The notes: a model not told the origin generated them from the letters alone. Counted from the first letter of the stretch, positions 17,725 to 26,832 are shown. The stretch: 64,000 nucleotides of DNA from JAXGQD01 sp040766665 (GCA_040766665.1 JAXGQD010000004.1:186001-250000), one strand, 5' to 3'. Made by a program: numbers and translations.

Positions 17725-17742
17725 TTGCTTAAGGTTAAGCAA
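17725..17742. promoter_or_regulatory. 18-bp palindrome before the PC4-like gene
   Basis: TTGCTTAAGGTTAAGCAA is a perfect inverted repeat with 8-base arms. It ends 8 bases before the Shine-Dalgarno site of the PC4-like gene. It could be an operator or a small leader hairpin; nothing identifies the ligand. Confidence 0.4.
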
Positions 17743-17763
17743 GAAAAATTAAAGGAGTCTCTC

Positions 17764-18006
17764 ATGGCGGCAAAAGAAATTAAATTCGAAATTAAAAAAC
17801 ACATCGCGGTCCTCAGCACCAATAAATCCGGTTGGAACCGCGAGCTCAATGTGGTTTCCTGGAACGACGGCAAAGCAAAATGGGACTTGCGTGATTGGTC
17901 GCCCGAACACGAAAAAATGTCCAAAGGCATTGGCTTGACCGGTGAAGAGATGGCTATTCTCAAAGAAGTATTGGAAGAGACAGACCCTTATTCAATCGAA
18001 GAGTAA
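17764..18006 (+). CDS. PC4/YdbC-like ssDNA-binding protein
   Basis: Small protein of 80 residues similar to the bacterial YdbC group of PC4 (transcriptional coactivator p15) proteins, which bind single-stranded nucleic acids as dimers. Visible features are the beta-rich core IKKHIAVLSTNKSGWNRELN, VVSWNDGKAKWDLRDW, and the acidic C-terminal helix GEEMAILKEVLEE. The ATG at 17764 follows AAAGGAGT. The frame is open upstream to 17725 but that covers the palindrome. The gene ends 16 bases before ligA, consistent with a DNA-metabolism transcript. Confidence 0.8.
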   Translation: MAAKEIKFEIKKHIAVLSTNKSGWNRELNVVSWNDGKAKWDLRDWSPEHEKMSKGIGLTGEEMAILKEVLEETDPYSIEE

Positions 18007-18022
18007 TCCGACGGAGGACAGC

Positions 18023-20047
18023 ATGGCTGTTTCGGAGCAAGAGCGCTACATCGCATTAAAAAAAGAAATCCAAGCGCATAACATTCGTTATTACGAGCAG
18101 GATGCACCGACGATTTCAGATTTTGAGTACGATATTTTACTGCGCGAATTGGAAGACTTGGAAGCACGTCATCCGGAGTGGCAAAAAGCAGATTCACCCT
18201 CACAAATCGTGGGTGGAGCCGTTCGCCGCGAAATGAAAAAAGTGCTGCATGAGGTGCCGATGCAAAGCCTGCAGGACTACTTCAGTGCTGCAGAGCTGGC
18301 CGGATTCATTAATCGAGTGGTGAAAAGCTTAGCTGAGAGCGGCGACGGGCAGTTTTTGGCCGAACCTGTTTTTTGTGTCGAAGAGAAAATCGACGGTTTG
18401 TCCGTTTCTCTAGAATATCGCAATGGAAAATTTTGGCGAGCCTCAACGCGCGGCGATGGGCATATTGGTGAGGACATCACTGAAAACATGCTCAGTTTTA
18501 AGGATTTACCATTAGAACTCAGTGAAGCTGTGGCAGAGCTGGAAGTGCGGGCGGAAGTCTATATGACGGAAGCCAGTTTTAACGCTCTTAACGAAGAGCA
18601 GGCGCGACGCGGTGAGAAGCTTTTTGCCAATCCGCGCAATGCTGCAGCCGGCAGTCTGCGTCAACTTGATCCGGAAATTACCCGGCAACGCGGTCTGAAT
18701 TATTTTGTCTTTAATGTGCAGGCTTGCAGCGGCAAGGTTTTTAATACTCATATAGAAAGTCTGGAGTTTCTGGCTGCCCAATCTTTTCCTTTGATTAAGT
18801 ATTATCCCTGCGCAGCCAATGAGCTTTCAGTTATGACTGCCGTGAGCGACATCGAACAAAGACGCAGTACTTTACCCTACGGCATCGATGGTGCGGTGGT
18901 GAAAGTGAATTCCTTGGCGGCCCGTGCTTACTTGGGCGAAACCAGTAAAACACCGCGTTGGGCCGGCGCCTATAAGTATCCGCCGGAAATCAAAGAAACG
19001 CGTCTCAACAATATTGAAATTCAAGTGGGAAGAACGGGCAAGCTGACACCTTTAGCCATTTTGGAACCGGTGTTGGTCGCAGGTAGCACCATTGCCAAAG
19101 CGACCTTACATAATGAAGACTATATTAAAGACAAGGACATCCGCATCGGTGATTACGTATACATCCATAAAGCCGGAGACGTGATTCCTGCCGTTTTGGG
19201 CGTCAATTTGGGCAAGCGTGACAGTCAGTCTCTGCCTTATGAAATGCCGCAATACTGCCCGATTTGTGCTTCCGTCGTGGAGCGGGTTGCAGGGGAAGCG
19301 GCCAGCTATTGTACCGGCGCCAATTGCCCGGCCCAGAATCTGCGCCATCTGGAACACTTCGTGAGCCGGGACAACATGAACATCGAAGGACTCGGTGTGA
19401 GGACCCTGGAACAGTTCAATGCAATGGGCTGGCTCAACAACATTACAGATATTTACCGACTGGCTGATAAGCGGGACCTTATTTTGCAATTGGCCGGTTT
19501 TAAAGAAACCTCGGTTAATAAGCTACTAACTTCCATCGAAAAATCCAAAAATGCCGACTTGGCCAAATTCATTGCTGCGCTGGGTATTTTACATATCGGT
19601 GCCGCTGCAGCACGTAGCCTAGCGGCAAAGTATGGCAGCATTGGTGCTTTGGCTGCGGCTGATGCGGAGAGCTTACAAAACACAGACGAGATTGGCGCCA
19701 TCAGCGCGCAATCGATATTGACGTATTTTGCCAATGAGGGTAATCGCAGGCTCTTGGCCGATCTGCAAGCCTTGGGCCTTAATCCGCAACAAAATCAAAG
19801 CGTGGCACAGACGGCGGAATTGGCCGGGCTCAGTTTCGTTATTACCGGGCGCCTGCCAAGCTTGAGCCGCGACGAAGCCGAAGCGCTGATCCGTAAAGCA
19901 GGCGGTACGGTTAGCTCGTCGGTCAGTAAAAAAACGAACTACCTTTTACTCGGTGAAGACGCCGGTAGCAAGGCGACGAAGGCTGCCGCTTTAGGCATAC
20001 CCAGCCTGAGTGAAGCTGAACTTAGGGCCATGATCGGAGAGGCATAG
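18023..20047 (+). CDS. ligA: NAD-dependent DNA ligase
   Basis: Seals nicks in replication and repair using NAD+. The 674-residue protein has the adenylation Lys in EEKIDGLSVSLEY near residue 122, NPRNAAAGSLRQLD, the PRWAGAYKYPP motif, an OB fold, the C4 zinc finger (CPIC...C...C), helix-hairpin-helix repeats and a C-terminal BRCT domain (LSFVITGRLPSLSRDEAEAL). ATG 18023 was chosen because ACGGAGGA lies 7 bases upstream; the longer frame from 17942 overlaps the previous gene. Its stop overlaps the next start (TAGTG). Confidence 0.95.
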   Translation: MAVSEQERYIALKKEIQAHNIRYYEQDAPTISDFEYDILLRELEDLEARHPEWQKADSPSQIVGGAVRREMKKVLHEVPMQSLQDYFSAAELAGFINRVVKSLAESGDGQFLAEPVFCVEEKIDGLSVSLEYRNGKFWRASTRGDGHIGEDITENMLSFKDLPLELSEAVAELEVRAEVYMTEASFNALNEEQARRGEKLFANPRNAAAGSLRQLDPEITRQRGLNYFVFNVQACSGKVFNTHIESLEFLAAQSFPLIKYYPCAANELSVMTAVSDIEQRRSTLPYGIDGAVVKVNSLAARAYLGETSKTPRWAGAYKYPPEIKETRLNNIEIQVGRTGKLTPLAILEPVLVAGSTIAKATLHNEDYIKDKDIRIGDYVYIHKAGDVIPAVLGVNLGKRDSQSLPYEMPQYCPICASVVERVAGEAASYCTGANCPAQNLRHLEHFVSRDNMNIEGLGVRTLEQFNAMGWLNNITDIYRLADKRDLILQLAGFKETSVNKLLTSIEKSKNADLAKFIAALGILHIGAAAARSLAAKYGSIGALAAADAESLQNTDEIGAISAQSILTYFANEGNRRLLADLQALGLNPQQNQSVAQTAELAGLSFVITGRLPSLSRDEAEALIRKAGGTVSSSVSKKTNYLLLGEDAGSKATKAAALGIPSLSEAELRAMIGEA

Positions 20048-20451
20048 TGGGATATTTTATTGTGAGAAGTTTGCTGTCTTTTGCCATCGCGGCGATTCTC
20101 CTGATTCTGCTCTTGCGTGCGCATAAACATTATCGGAAGGAAAGTTGCAAGAGACCGATTCAGGTTTTCTTTCCCAGTATCATTGCTTTGGTTTTGCTTG
20201 TTTTTGGCTTATTGTCGACGGCACCTTTTGTTTTAGACAGTCTCGCGGTGCTGCGTAATGCTTATTCGTTTAAGCAAGTGACGGTGGCCAGCCGCCAAGC
20301 TTTGCCCGGTTTATTAAAAACGGAAGCCGGTGAGGTCTATCACTGCAATCCTTTTACGGTCGAATTTGATTTGGGAAAGAGTTACAATATTTCCTACACG
20401 CCCAGGCGAAAGTATATTATTAACATCGCTGAAATCGAAAAAAGCAGGTAA
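20047..20451 (+). CDS. small membrane protein of unknown function
   Basis: I do not recognise this 134-residue protein. It has two hydrophobic helices near residues 5-22 and 37-55, separated by a basic loop, followed by a roughly 70-residue polar domain with beta-strand character, probably outside the membrane. The GTG start overlaps the ligA stop by one base, suggesting coupling. The HAD phosphatase follows 14 bases later. Confidence 0.6.
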   Translation: MGYFIVRSLLSFAIAAILLILLLRAHKHYRKESCKRPIQVFFPSIIALVLLVFGLLSTAPFVLDSLAVLRNAYSFKQVTVASRQALPGLLKTEAGEVYHCNPFTVEFDLGKSYNISYTPRRKYIINIAEIEKSR

Positions 20452-20465
20452 GGGGGAAGCAAAGG

Positions 20466-21335
20466 ATGTCAGGAGCGCCAACGGCAACGCCGCGCGATAC
20501 TTATAAGAGTCCGATACGTCTGGTTGTGACGGACTTGGACGGCACGTTGCTGAACCAATACAACGAGATCGGTGCCGACAACATCGCTGCCATCCACGCT
20601 CTGCAGGAAGCAGGCATTCATTTCACTTTTGCCACCGGCAGGTTGGACTGCCAGACCAAGATATATATCGAGGAGTTGGCTCTGGACAGTCCGATTATCA
20701 GCTGTAACGGTGCGCTGATTCGCAGTGGCCTCACTCATGAAATTCTGCATCTGAAACGCATGGCGCCGGAGATGGTCCTGCGCATGGTGGATTTTGCCAT
20801 AAAACTGGGCATGGATTTTATGGTCTACGATACGGATGAAGTCTTTTATCCGCCGCAGTCTGAGCGTGTGGTGGTCTATGAGGATTACAACATTTTAGCC
20901 GCCCACTATGACTCGAAGCCCTGTCAGATTACGAAGTTTGATTTTGTGCACCACACTGCCCAAATTGCCGAGCGCGTTTGTAAAATCTATTTGCACAGTG
21001 AGAACCCAGAAAAAATCGTCGCTTGCCGCGAGTTTGCAGCCGCTGAGACGAATCTGATAGCGGTGTCTTCGATGTTTAATAACCTTGATATCGCCCCTCC
21101 CATGCAAACCAAGGGCAACGCCATCAAATGGCTGGCTAAACACTATCATCTGAGCAAAGAGCAAATCTGCGTTTTCGGTGATAATGACAACGATGTCAGC
21201 ATGCTCAGTGAAGCCGGTTTGGGCTTCGCCATGAGTAACGGTTCTGTTCTGGCGAAAGCGGCGGCTCATCTGCTCGCGCCTCCAAATACCGTTTCAGGTG
21301 TGGCCCGTGCCTTACGGCAGTTCGTTTTGCCCTAA
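20466..21335 (+). CDS. Cof-type HAD-IIB phosphatase
   Basis: Haloacid dehalogenase superfamily hydrolase, 289 residues. Motif I is VTDLDGTLL (nucleophile first Asp), motif II lies in FATGR, and motif III/IV is VFGDNDNDVSML with the acidic metal ligands. The cap is of the C2B type, as in Cof/YidA proteins that dephosphorylate sugar phosphates or flavin intermediates. The actual substrate is unknown. It begins at ATG 20466 after AGGGGGAAGC. Confidence 0.87.
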   Translation: MSGAPTATPRDTYKSPIRLVVTDLDGTLLNQYNEIGADNIAAIHALQEAGIHFTFATGRLDCQTKIYIEELALDSPIISCNGALIRSGLTHEILHLKRMAPEMVLRMVDFAIKLGMDFMVYDTDEVFYPPQSERVVVYEDYNILAAHYDSKPCQITKFDFVHHTAQIAERVCKIYLHSENPEKIVACREFAAAETNLIAVSSMFNNLDIAPPMQTKGNAIKWLAKHYHLSKEQICVFGDNDNDVSMLSEAGLGFAMSNGSVLAKAAAHLLAPPNTVSGVARALRQFVLP

Positions 21336-21430
21336 TAATTCGTATTCCCACTATTTGACTGAGTTCGCATATATCCGATTGCTGTCTTGACACTTTACTT
21401 TGATAATGTTGGCAAAGGGGGTGTCAGGCT

Positions 21431-22024
21431 TTGGACAGTATTGAGTTTGGTAAAATCCAACAAACACAAGGGGTGGTTCAGACGGGCTTCTATGTCGTCG
21501 TCAGTGACCGTGATCTGCTGGGTAAAATGCAGGAGCTGATGAAAAGGCAGGGCTATCTTGGTTTTATGGATACCGCCGGTAAACTCAATTATTTAATTGA
21601 CGGTAGGCAGAATATGTATAAAGCCGCGCATACCATTAGTCACTTGAATCCCAAAGCGAGTGGCAGTTCTGAAAGCAAAGAGAAAGCGACGGAGCGAAGC
21701 TCGCGGCGCCATATCAAACGCTTGGTCATTGCCTTGCTCGAGGAATTCGGCTTCAATAAACGGCATCGCGGCACGGCGGTATTACAGTACCTTTTGCCCT
21801 ATGCCTATGAACATGAAGAAAGAATCGCACCTTTGGGGAAGTACCTTTATCCCTTGGCGGCGAGGCATTTTAATATCAAAGCACAGCAAGTCGACCGTGT
21901 CATTCGTTATGCGGCGAAAGTATCCCAACTTAAGCTGGGTAACTCCAACCTGATTCATTTCCTAGTTGATGAGATGACAAAGCGATTGCATAGGCCAAAT
22001 GAAGAGAAAAGCGAACTTGACTAA
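21431..22024 (+). CDS. Spo0A C-terminal-like DNA-binding protein without a normal receiver
   Basis: The C-terminal ~105 residues (RRHIKRLVIALLEEFGF to the end) resemble the sigma-A effector domain of Spo0A, including the recognition-helix region ARHFNIKAQQVDRVIRYA. The N-terminal ~75 residues (YVVVSDRDLLGKMQELMKRQ) look like a shortened, degenerate receiver and lack a convincing phospho-acceptor Asp pocket. It is therefore a standalone regulator related to Spo0A rather than Spo0A itself. The start is a TTG at 21431 with GGGGGTG upstream. Target genes cannot be inferred. Confidence 0.75.
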   Translation: MDSIEFGKIQQTQGVVQTGFYVVVSDRDLLGKMQELMKRQGYLGFMDTAGKLNYLIDGRQNMYKAAHTISHLNPKASGSSESKEKATERSSRRHIKRLVIALLEEFGFNKRHRGTAVLQYLLPYAYEHEERIAPLGKYLYPLAARHFNIKAQQVDRVIRYAAKVSQLKLGNSNLIHFLVDEMTKRLHRPNEEKSELD

Positions 22025-22103
22025 TGGTCTTAGGAAAAAGCTACAAAAATAGTGCGAAAAACTTGGAAATTGCCTTTTTTACAGGCTTTGCGTCAGTTTT
22101 TGC

Positions 22104-22132
22104 TTGACAAGGCAAAGGCGTAAAAGCATAAT
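22104..22132 (+). promoter_or_regulatory. promoter of hup
   Basis: TTGACA (22104-22109) and CATAAT (22127-22132) with a 17-base spacer, 37 bases before the hup start. Confidence 0.75.
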
Positions 22133-22168
22133 GTACAACGTCAATAAATCCTTAGGAGGCAATTTTCA

Positions 22169-22462
22169 ATGAATAAAAGTGAACTTGTAGATTCCGTTGC
22201 AAAGCTAGCCGGTTTAAGCAAAAAAGACAGCGAAAGTGCTGTAAATGCTGTGCTCGAAAGCATTACCTCTGCATTAGTTAAAGAAGACAAAGTCGTACTC
22301 GTAGGCTTCGGTACTTTTGAAACTCGTAAACGTGCAGCCCGTAACGGCAGAAACCCTGCGACCAAAGAAGTCATCAAGATCCCCGCTTCAAAAGCGCCCG
22401 CATTCAAAGCCGGTAAGGGCTTAAAGGACAAAGTCAACAAGGTTTCCAAGAACCGCAAGTAA
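22169..22462 (+). CDS. hup: HU family DNA-binding protein
   Basis: Nucleoid protein of 97 residues that bends DNA without sequence specificity. It shows the HU fold: MNKSELVDSVAKLAGLSKKD, the GFGTFETRKRAARNGRNP saddle and the DNA-intercalating proline in RNGRNP. TAGGAGGC lies before the ATG, with a strong promoter upstream and an intrinsic terminator downstream, as expected for an abundant protein. Confidence 0.95.
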   Translation: MNKSELVDSVAKLAGLSKKDSESAVNAVLESITSALVKEDKVVLVGFGTFETRKRAARNGRNPATKEVIKIPASKAPAFKAGKGLKDKVNKVSKNRK

Positions 22463-22491
22463 TTGTCCAGAAATACCAAATGAAAATCGAG

Positions 22492-22525
22492 CTGCTTCAC
22501 GATCACGCTGAGGCAGTTCTTTTTA
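22492..22525 (+). terminator. intrinsic terminator after hup
   Basis: CTGCTTCA (22492-22499) pairs with TGAGGCAG (22509-22516, one G-T pair), followed by TTCTTTTT. Confidence 0.75.
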
Positions 22526-22596
22526 TTGATGTGCCAGTTATAGACAGGCAAAAACCCTGCAACTCCCATCAATAGGGCGCTACAGGGTTTTGTTAT

Positions 22597-22672
22597 TGGA
22601 GCCTGCGAACGGACTTGAACCCCTGACCTGCTGATTACAAATCAGCTGCTCTACCAACTGAGCTACGCAGGC
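22597..22672 (-). tRNA. tRNA-Thr (anticodon TGT)
   Basis: On the minus strand a 76-base cloverleaf can be drawn. The acceptor stem is GCCTGCG/CGCAGGC, the D arm contains AGCTCAGTTGGTAGAGC, the anticodon stem-loop is GCTGA-TTTGTAA-TCAGC giving anticodon TGT, and the T arm contains GGTTCAAGTCC. CCA is encoded at the 3' end (22597-22599). Confidence 0.93.
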
Positions 22673-22709
22673 GGCAACAAAGGAATTTTAGCCAAGAAGA
22701 CCGCCCTTG

Positions 22710-23582
22710 TCAAATAAGAAAATGTCGCAAAACGACCAGGAGCACAATGTGCAGCGGATAAAAGAAGTAGAAGGCGTATTTTGCCAAAAAACCCGGGCGC
22801 TGACCCGTAAAAGCCAAGGGGAAAAGCGGCACGGCAAAACTCGAAAAGGCTTGCAGGAACGAATAAGGCACAGAGATATTGTCGTATAAATTGTTGATGG
22901 ACATCAGTAGATTATAAATGAGAAAAACGAGAAACATCGGCATGTAAGAGCGCGAAACGCTATCCGTATCAGGCGCGATCTCGCTGCTCAGCTCCGCTTC
23001 ATGAATTCGTCGCCCATTACTGTCGAAAAAGTAAAAAATGAAAACGCTGATGATGCCGTAAATATCATAATCAGGTTGTAGCAGCCAAGTCAGGAAAAAA
23101 CAAAGTGAAAGGCAAAAGACTCCCAGCATCACAGCGCTGCGCCGCTGCAAACTCAGTCCATACAAATTAACCCGCATATTGAAGTCTCCCGGAGGCTCAG
23201 CCGCAGGCCCCTGCACGCTGACCGGACGCATCACCAAACTCATATCCGGCCATCCGTAAAGCAAAAACTCGATGCCAATCAGGCCGATTAAGGCAAAAGC
23301 GAAGGTAAAAAGGACGTTGGTCCACAAGTCAATTTGAAAGATTCGTTCCGTAAGAATAAACAGCCCTTGGGTCACCAATGCCATGAACAAAAGGCGACAA
23401 AGATAACGACGCACATCGCGGCTGCGCCGCATGCCTACCACAATCAAATAGGCAAAAGCCGGAAACGAGAGCCGCCCAATCAGTCTGATGAAAAAATAAA
23501 GTTCGGGTGAGAGCGTTGTGCTGAATAGGTGGGCATAGTGATCGAAAAACATCAGGATGCAGGCAATGATTTTCAGCCACAT
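22710..23582 (-). CDS. TraX-like integral membrane protein
   Basis: Polytopic membrane protein of 290 residues resembling TraX-family proteins (named for F-pilin N-acetylation; chromosomal Firmicutes members are of unknown role). The N terminus MWLKIIACILMFFDHYAHLF and RLIGRLSFPAFAYLIVVGM carry the family's conserved Asp-His and Arg-Leu/Phe-Pro patterns. About eight hydrophobic segments are visible. I prefer ATG 23582, which has GGAGG 10 bases upstream, over the longer frame to 23627. It faces the tRNA gene and is divergent from rho. Confidence 0.75.
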   Translation of the reverse strand: MWLKIIACILMFFDHYAHLFSTTLSPELYFFIRLIGRLSFPAFAYLIVVGMRRSRDVRRYLCRLLFMALVTQGLFILTERIFQIDLWTNVLFTFAFALIGLIGIEFLLYGWPDMSLVMRPVSVQGPAAEPPGDFNMRVNLYGLSLQRRSAVMLGVFCLSLCFFLTWLLQPDYDIYGIISVFIFYFFDSNGRRIHEAELSSEIAPDTDSVSRSYMPMFLVFLIYNLLMSINNLYDNISVPYSFLQAFSSFAVPLFPLAFTGQRPGFLAKYAFYFFYPLHIVLLVVLRHFLI

Positions 23583-23645
23583 GAGTCCCGAACCTCCTTT
23601 GGATAATTTAATAAAAAGATAGTGCATATTCTAGCATAATCCCTG

Positions 23646-23675
23646 TTGACTTAAAAAAACTTCTACTGTTATACT
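23646..23675 (+). promoter_or_regulatory. promoter of rho
   Basis: TTGACT (23646-23651) and TATACT (23670-23675) with an 18-base spacer; the leader to the rho start is about 105 bases. Confidence 0.65.
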
Positions 23676-23784
23676 CTGCATACCGCAAACACAAGTTTAA
23701 GAATCCATTTTGCCCACTATAAGCGGTGGTGCGTCAATTCACCGATATCAGCGTGATTCAATTAAAATTTATAAGAGGTAGCAG

Positions 23785-25986
23785 ATGACTGCAAATACTT
23801 TCAAAGGCAAAGCTAAAGCCGACCTCCTTGAAATTGTGCGTTTAAGCCAAATAATGCCTATAGAGGAAGCGGAAGCCCTTTCGGCTCTACAATTACAACG
23901 TCGTTTATCGGCATTGCAGGAAGGCAATACACAGGAGACAACGGAAACTAAAGCGAGCCGCAAAAGCGCGGCTAAAACAAAAACCACCACGAAAGCTAAA
24001 CCCATCGCCAAAGCCGAACCTAGCATACAAGCCAAGACTGAAAAGAAAAGCAGCAAGGCAAAGCCCGATGCGACGCTTGCGGTGAAAGCGGAGCTGGTAG
24101 TAGAAGATGCGGTAGCAGAGAGTGTTTTGCCGGAAACTTCTAAAAACAAAAGCAGTGCGGGAACTGCTTTAAAAACGGCTGCCACCACTGCCAAACGCCG
24201 TGGGCGCCCCAAAAAAGAAGAGGCTACTATGACAGAAGCGCTCAGTGTGGAAGCAGCCAGTACAGAAGCGCTCAGTTCAGAAGCACCCAGTACAGAAGCA
24301 GCCAGTACAGAAGCACCTGAAATTGTGACGCTTGCTGAGGGGCTTGTCGTTCTAAAGTCTGACGAAAAACCTACGCCATCTGCATCTGTTACAACTGAAA
24401 AGCAAGCCGAGTATGCTGAGGCCGCTACAGCTAATGTAGAAGAAAAGCCAGCTAAAACACGCACGACTACTAGACGAAAACGTGTTAACAAAACGGCTGC
24501 TACTTCAGATGCCACGAAAGCGACTGAGGAGGAAGTGCAGTCCGGACCCTTGAATGAAACAAAAGCTTCGGACTCGCGTACAGAGAAAACAAATGACCCG
24601 ACTGTTGCAACACTAGTAGCAGAAGTAGCTGCGGAAGGTGTTGCTACACCAGAGGAAAGCAAGCAGAGTGTAGCCCAAGCCAATGAAACGGTCGAGGCAG
24701 GCTCAGAAAAATCCGCAGAACAGAGCAGCGAAGCCGCAACAGACACAGCAGAAACTACGACTAACACGAATGGCAAGCAGGCCAAACATAAGCTGGATAA
24801 TCGCCAGTTGAGCAGCGGTGAAGAGGTCGCCGGTGTGCTGGAATTAATGCCTGACGGTTACGGCTTTTTACGCCGTGATAATTATTTGCAGGGGCCGAAA
24901 GACATTTATGTCCCCGCAATTTATTCGTCGCTTTAACTTGCGTGAGGGCGATTTTATCAGCGGTCGGGCCGATTACAGCGCGATAACGATCGCTATCAAG
25001 CGCTTTATTTCATCAAAAGCATCAATGGAGAGGTAACAGATAAAGTTTATCGTCGCCCCCACTTTGACCGACTGACCCCTATTTACCCCAATAAGATGTT
25101 CAAGCTGGAAACCCAGCGCAACGAACTCTCCACCAGAATCATCGATTTAATTTCGCCAATCGGCAAAGGCCAACGCGGCATGATAGTTTCACCGCCGAAA
25201 GCAGGTAAGACGATCCTTTTGCAAAAGATAGCCAACGCCATCTCCATCAATAACCCCGAAACCAAACTCATCGTGCTGTTGATTGATGAGCGTCCCGAGG
25301 AAGTCACGGACATGCAGCGTTCTATCAACGGCGAAGTGGTCTACTCTACCTTTGATAAGACACCGGAAAATCACGTAAAAATTGCCGAGTTGGTTCTGGC
25401 ACGCGCCATGCGTATGGTTGAAATGGGCCAGGATGTGGTCATCCTATTAGATAGTATTACGAGATTATCACGCGCCTATAACCTGACCATTAATCCGACT
25501 GGCCGTACCCTGTCGGGTGGTTTGGATCCCGGTGCTTTGTACGGACCAAAGCGCTTCTTCGGTGCTGCCCGTAATATTGAAAACGGCGGCAGCCTGACCA
25601 TTGTGGCGACCGCCTTGATTGACACGGGCTCGCGCATGGATGAAGTAATATTTGAGGAGTTCAAGGGGACGGGTAACATGGAAGTCTACCTGGATCGCAA
25701 GCTTTCCGAAAAGCGTATCTTCCCGGCTATCGACATCAATCGTTCCGGCACAAGAAGAGAAGAACTGCTCTTGGATCAACACGCCTTGGATGCGGTCTGG
25801 TCTATTCGCAAAGCCTTTGGTCAGCTTGATTCCGGTAATGTGACCGAGACGATTATCAACCTGCTGCTTAAGACTCAGGATAACCGTCAGTTTATCTCTT
25901 CTATTAATGTGTCACTGAGTAATAAAGGTCTTTTTGATTCGATGCGTTTGACCACAAGTGCGAATCAAAACGGTAACGGAAAGTAA
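23785..25986 (+). CDS. rho: transcription termination factor Rho, frame broken by two indels
   Basis: Hexameric RNA helicase that ends transcription; about 733 residues if repaired. The N-terminal Rho_N region (residues 1-45) is followed by some 290 low-complexity residues rich in Ala, Thr, Glu, Ser and Lys with STEA-type repeats (near 150-175). The RNA-binding domain starts at GVLELMPDGYGFLRRDN and the ATPase has PPKAGKT (Walker A) and VILLDSITRLSRAYN (Walker B). The frame shifts at the C run 24912-24915 and back at 24969-24970, with a TAA at 24934. Conceptually joining the frames restores a normal Rho (PQFIRRFNLREGDFISGRA). Because Rho parts on both sides are well conserved, sequencing error is the likelier cause. 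Confidence 0.88.
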
Positions 25987-26036
25987 GGCTTCGTTTAGAG
26001 CTATTTATAGTGCTACTTATTGCGTATGATGTATTG

Positions 26037-26067
26037 GGGCTGTTCTGGAAGTGGAGCAGCCCTTTTT
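26037..26067 (+). terminator. intrinsic terminator after rho
   Basis: GGGCTGTTC (26037-26045) pairs with GAGCAGCCC (26054-26062), followed by TTTTT. Confidence 0.75.
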
Positions 26068-26130
26068 GGCGAGCTGAGGCTGCTGCTCTGCGCTAGGTCT
26101 GTTGTGATAATTGGGTTGGTCATTATTGAC

Positions 26131-26170
26131 AAAAAAGCTGTCCCGCGTGCCGCAGGCACTTTCGAGACAG
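26131..26170 (-). terminator. intrinsic terminator after the FMN reductase gene
   Basis: On the minus strand CTGTCTCG pairs with CGGGACAG (one G-T pair), followed by CTTTTTT. Confidence 0.7.
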
Positions 26171-26202
26171 ACTCTTTCGTATTGTTTAGGAGCTGATTCA
26201 GA

Positions 26203-26745
26203 TTACTTAACCATGGCGACCAAGGCGTCAACCACGGATTGGAGTAGTGCGATGGTGTCAGGGTTGTTGATTTTGCCATTCTCATCCAAGAGCGCGGTGA
26301 CGTTTCCGATATAGGCTTCGGGCTGTTGGACGGTGGGCATATTCAGGAAGCTGAGCGGCTGGCGCAGGTGGTGATTGGCACCGAAACCGGCAAGTGCACC
26401 GGGAGAAACGCTCACGATTGCAGCGGGTTTACCACTCCAGACATTCTGGCCCCAGGGTCTTGAGGCGACGTCAAGGGCGTTTTTAAGGGCAGCGGGGAAG
26501 GTACGATTGTGTTCCGGGGTGACGAAGAGGACGGCATCTACGCTACGCACTTTATCACGGAAGCCCTGATAGTTAGCCGGGGTATCCGCTTCATCATAAT
26601 CCTGATTGTAGAGCGGTAAATCGCTGATTTTGATCAACTCTGCTTCATAACCTTCGGGCAAAAGGGACATCAGATTATCTGCTACCTTGCCGCTGAATGC
26701 GTCTTTGCGAATGCTGCCTACGATGACTCCGATTTTTTTTGACAT
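26203..26745 (-). CDS. NADPH-dependent FMN reductase (quinone/chromate reductase type)
   Basis: Flavodoxin-fold oxidoreductase of 180 residues. The N terminus KIGVIVGSIRKDAFSGKVAD is the FMN phosphate-binding loop; TPEHNRTFPAALKNALD and SRPWGQNVWSGKPAAIVSVS are the conserved flavin- and NADPH-contact segments of the YieF/ChrR/azoreductase group. Such enzymes protect against quinone and oxidative stress; the physiological substrate is unknown. AAGGAGAT precedes the ATG. It is a single-gene unit with its own promoter and terminator. Confidence 0.88.
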   Translation of the reverse strand: MSKKIGVIVGSIRKDAFSGKVADNLMSLLPEGYEAELIKISDLPLYNQDYDEADTPANYQGFRDKVRSVDAVLFVTPEHNRTFPAALKNALDVASRPWGQNVWSGKPAAIVSVSPGALAGFGANHHLRQPLSFLNMPTVQQPEAYIGNVTALLDENGKINNPDTIALLQSVVDALVAMVK

Positions 26746-26832
26746 GTTTATATCTCCTTATTTTTATGCGGGCTTTTGCAAAAGCCAACAATATATTCAT
26801 TTGCGAGATAGCTTTAGCTAACTCTTGAAACC

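Noticed and set aside
23769..24785. 338-residue open frame on the minus strand opposite rho
   Set aside because: It mirrors the low-complexity Rho insertion; Ala/Ser/Val-rich with no motif, no start site.
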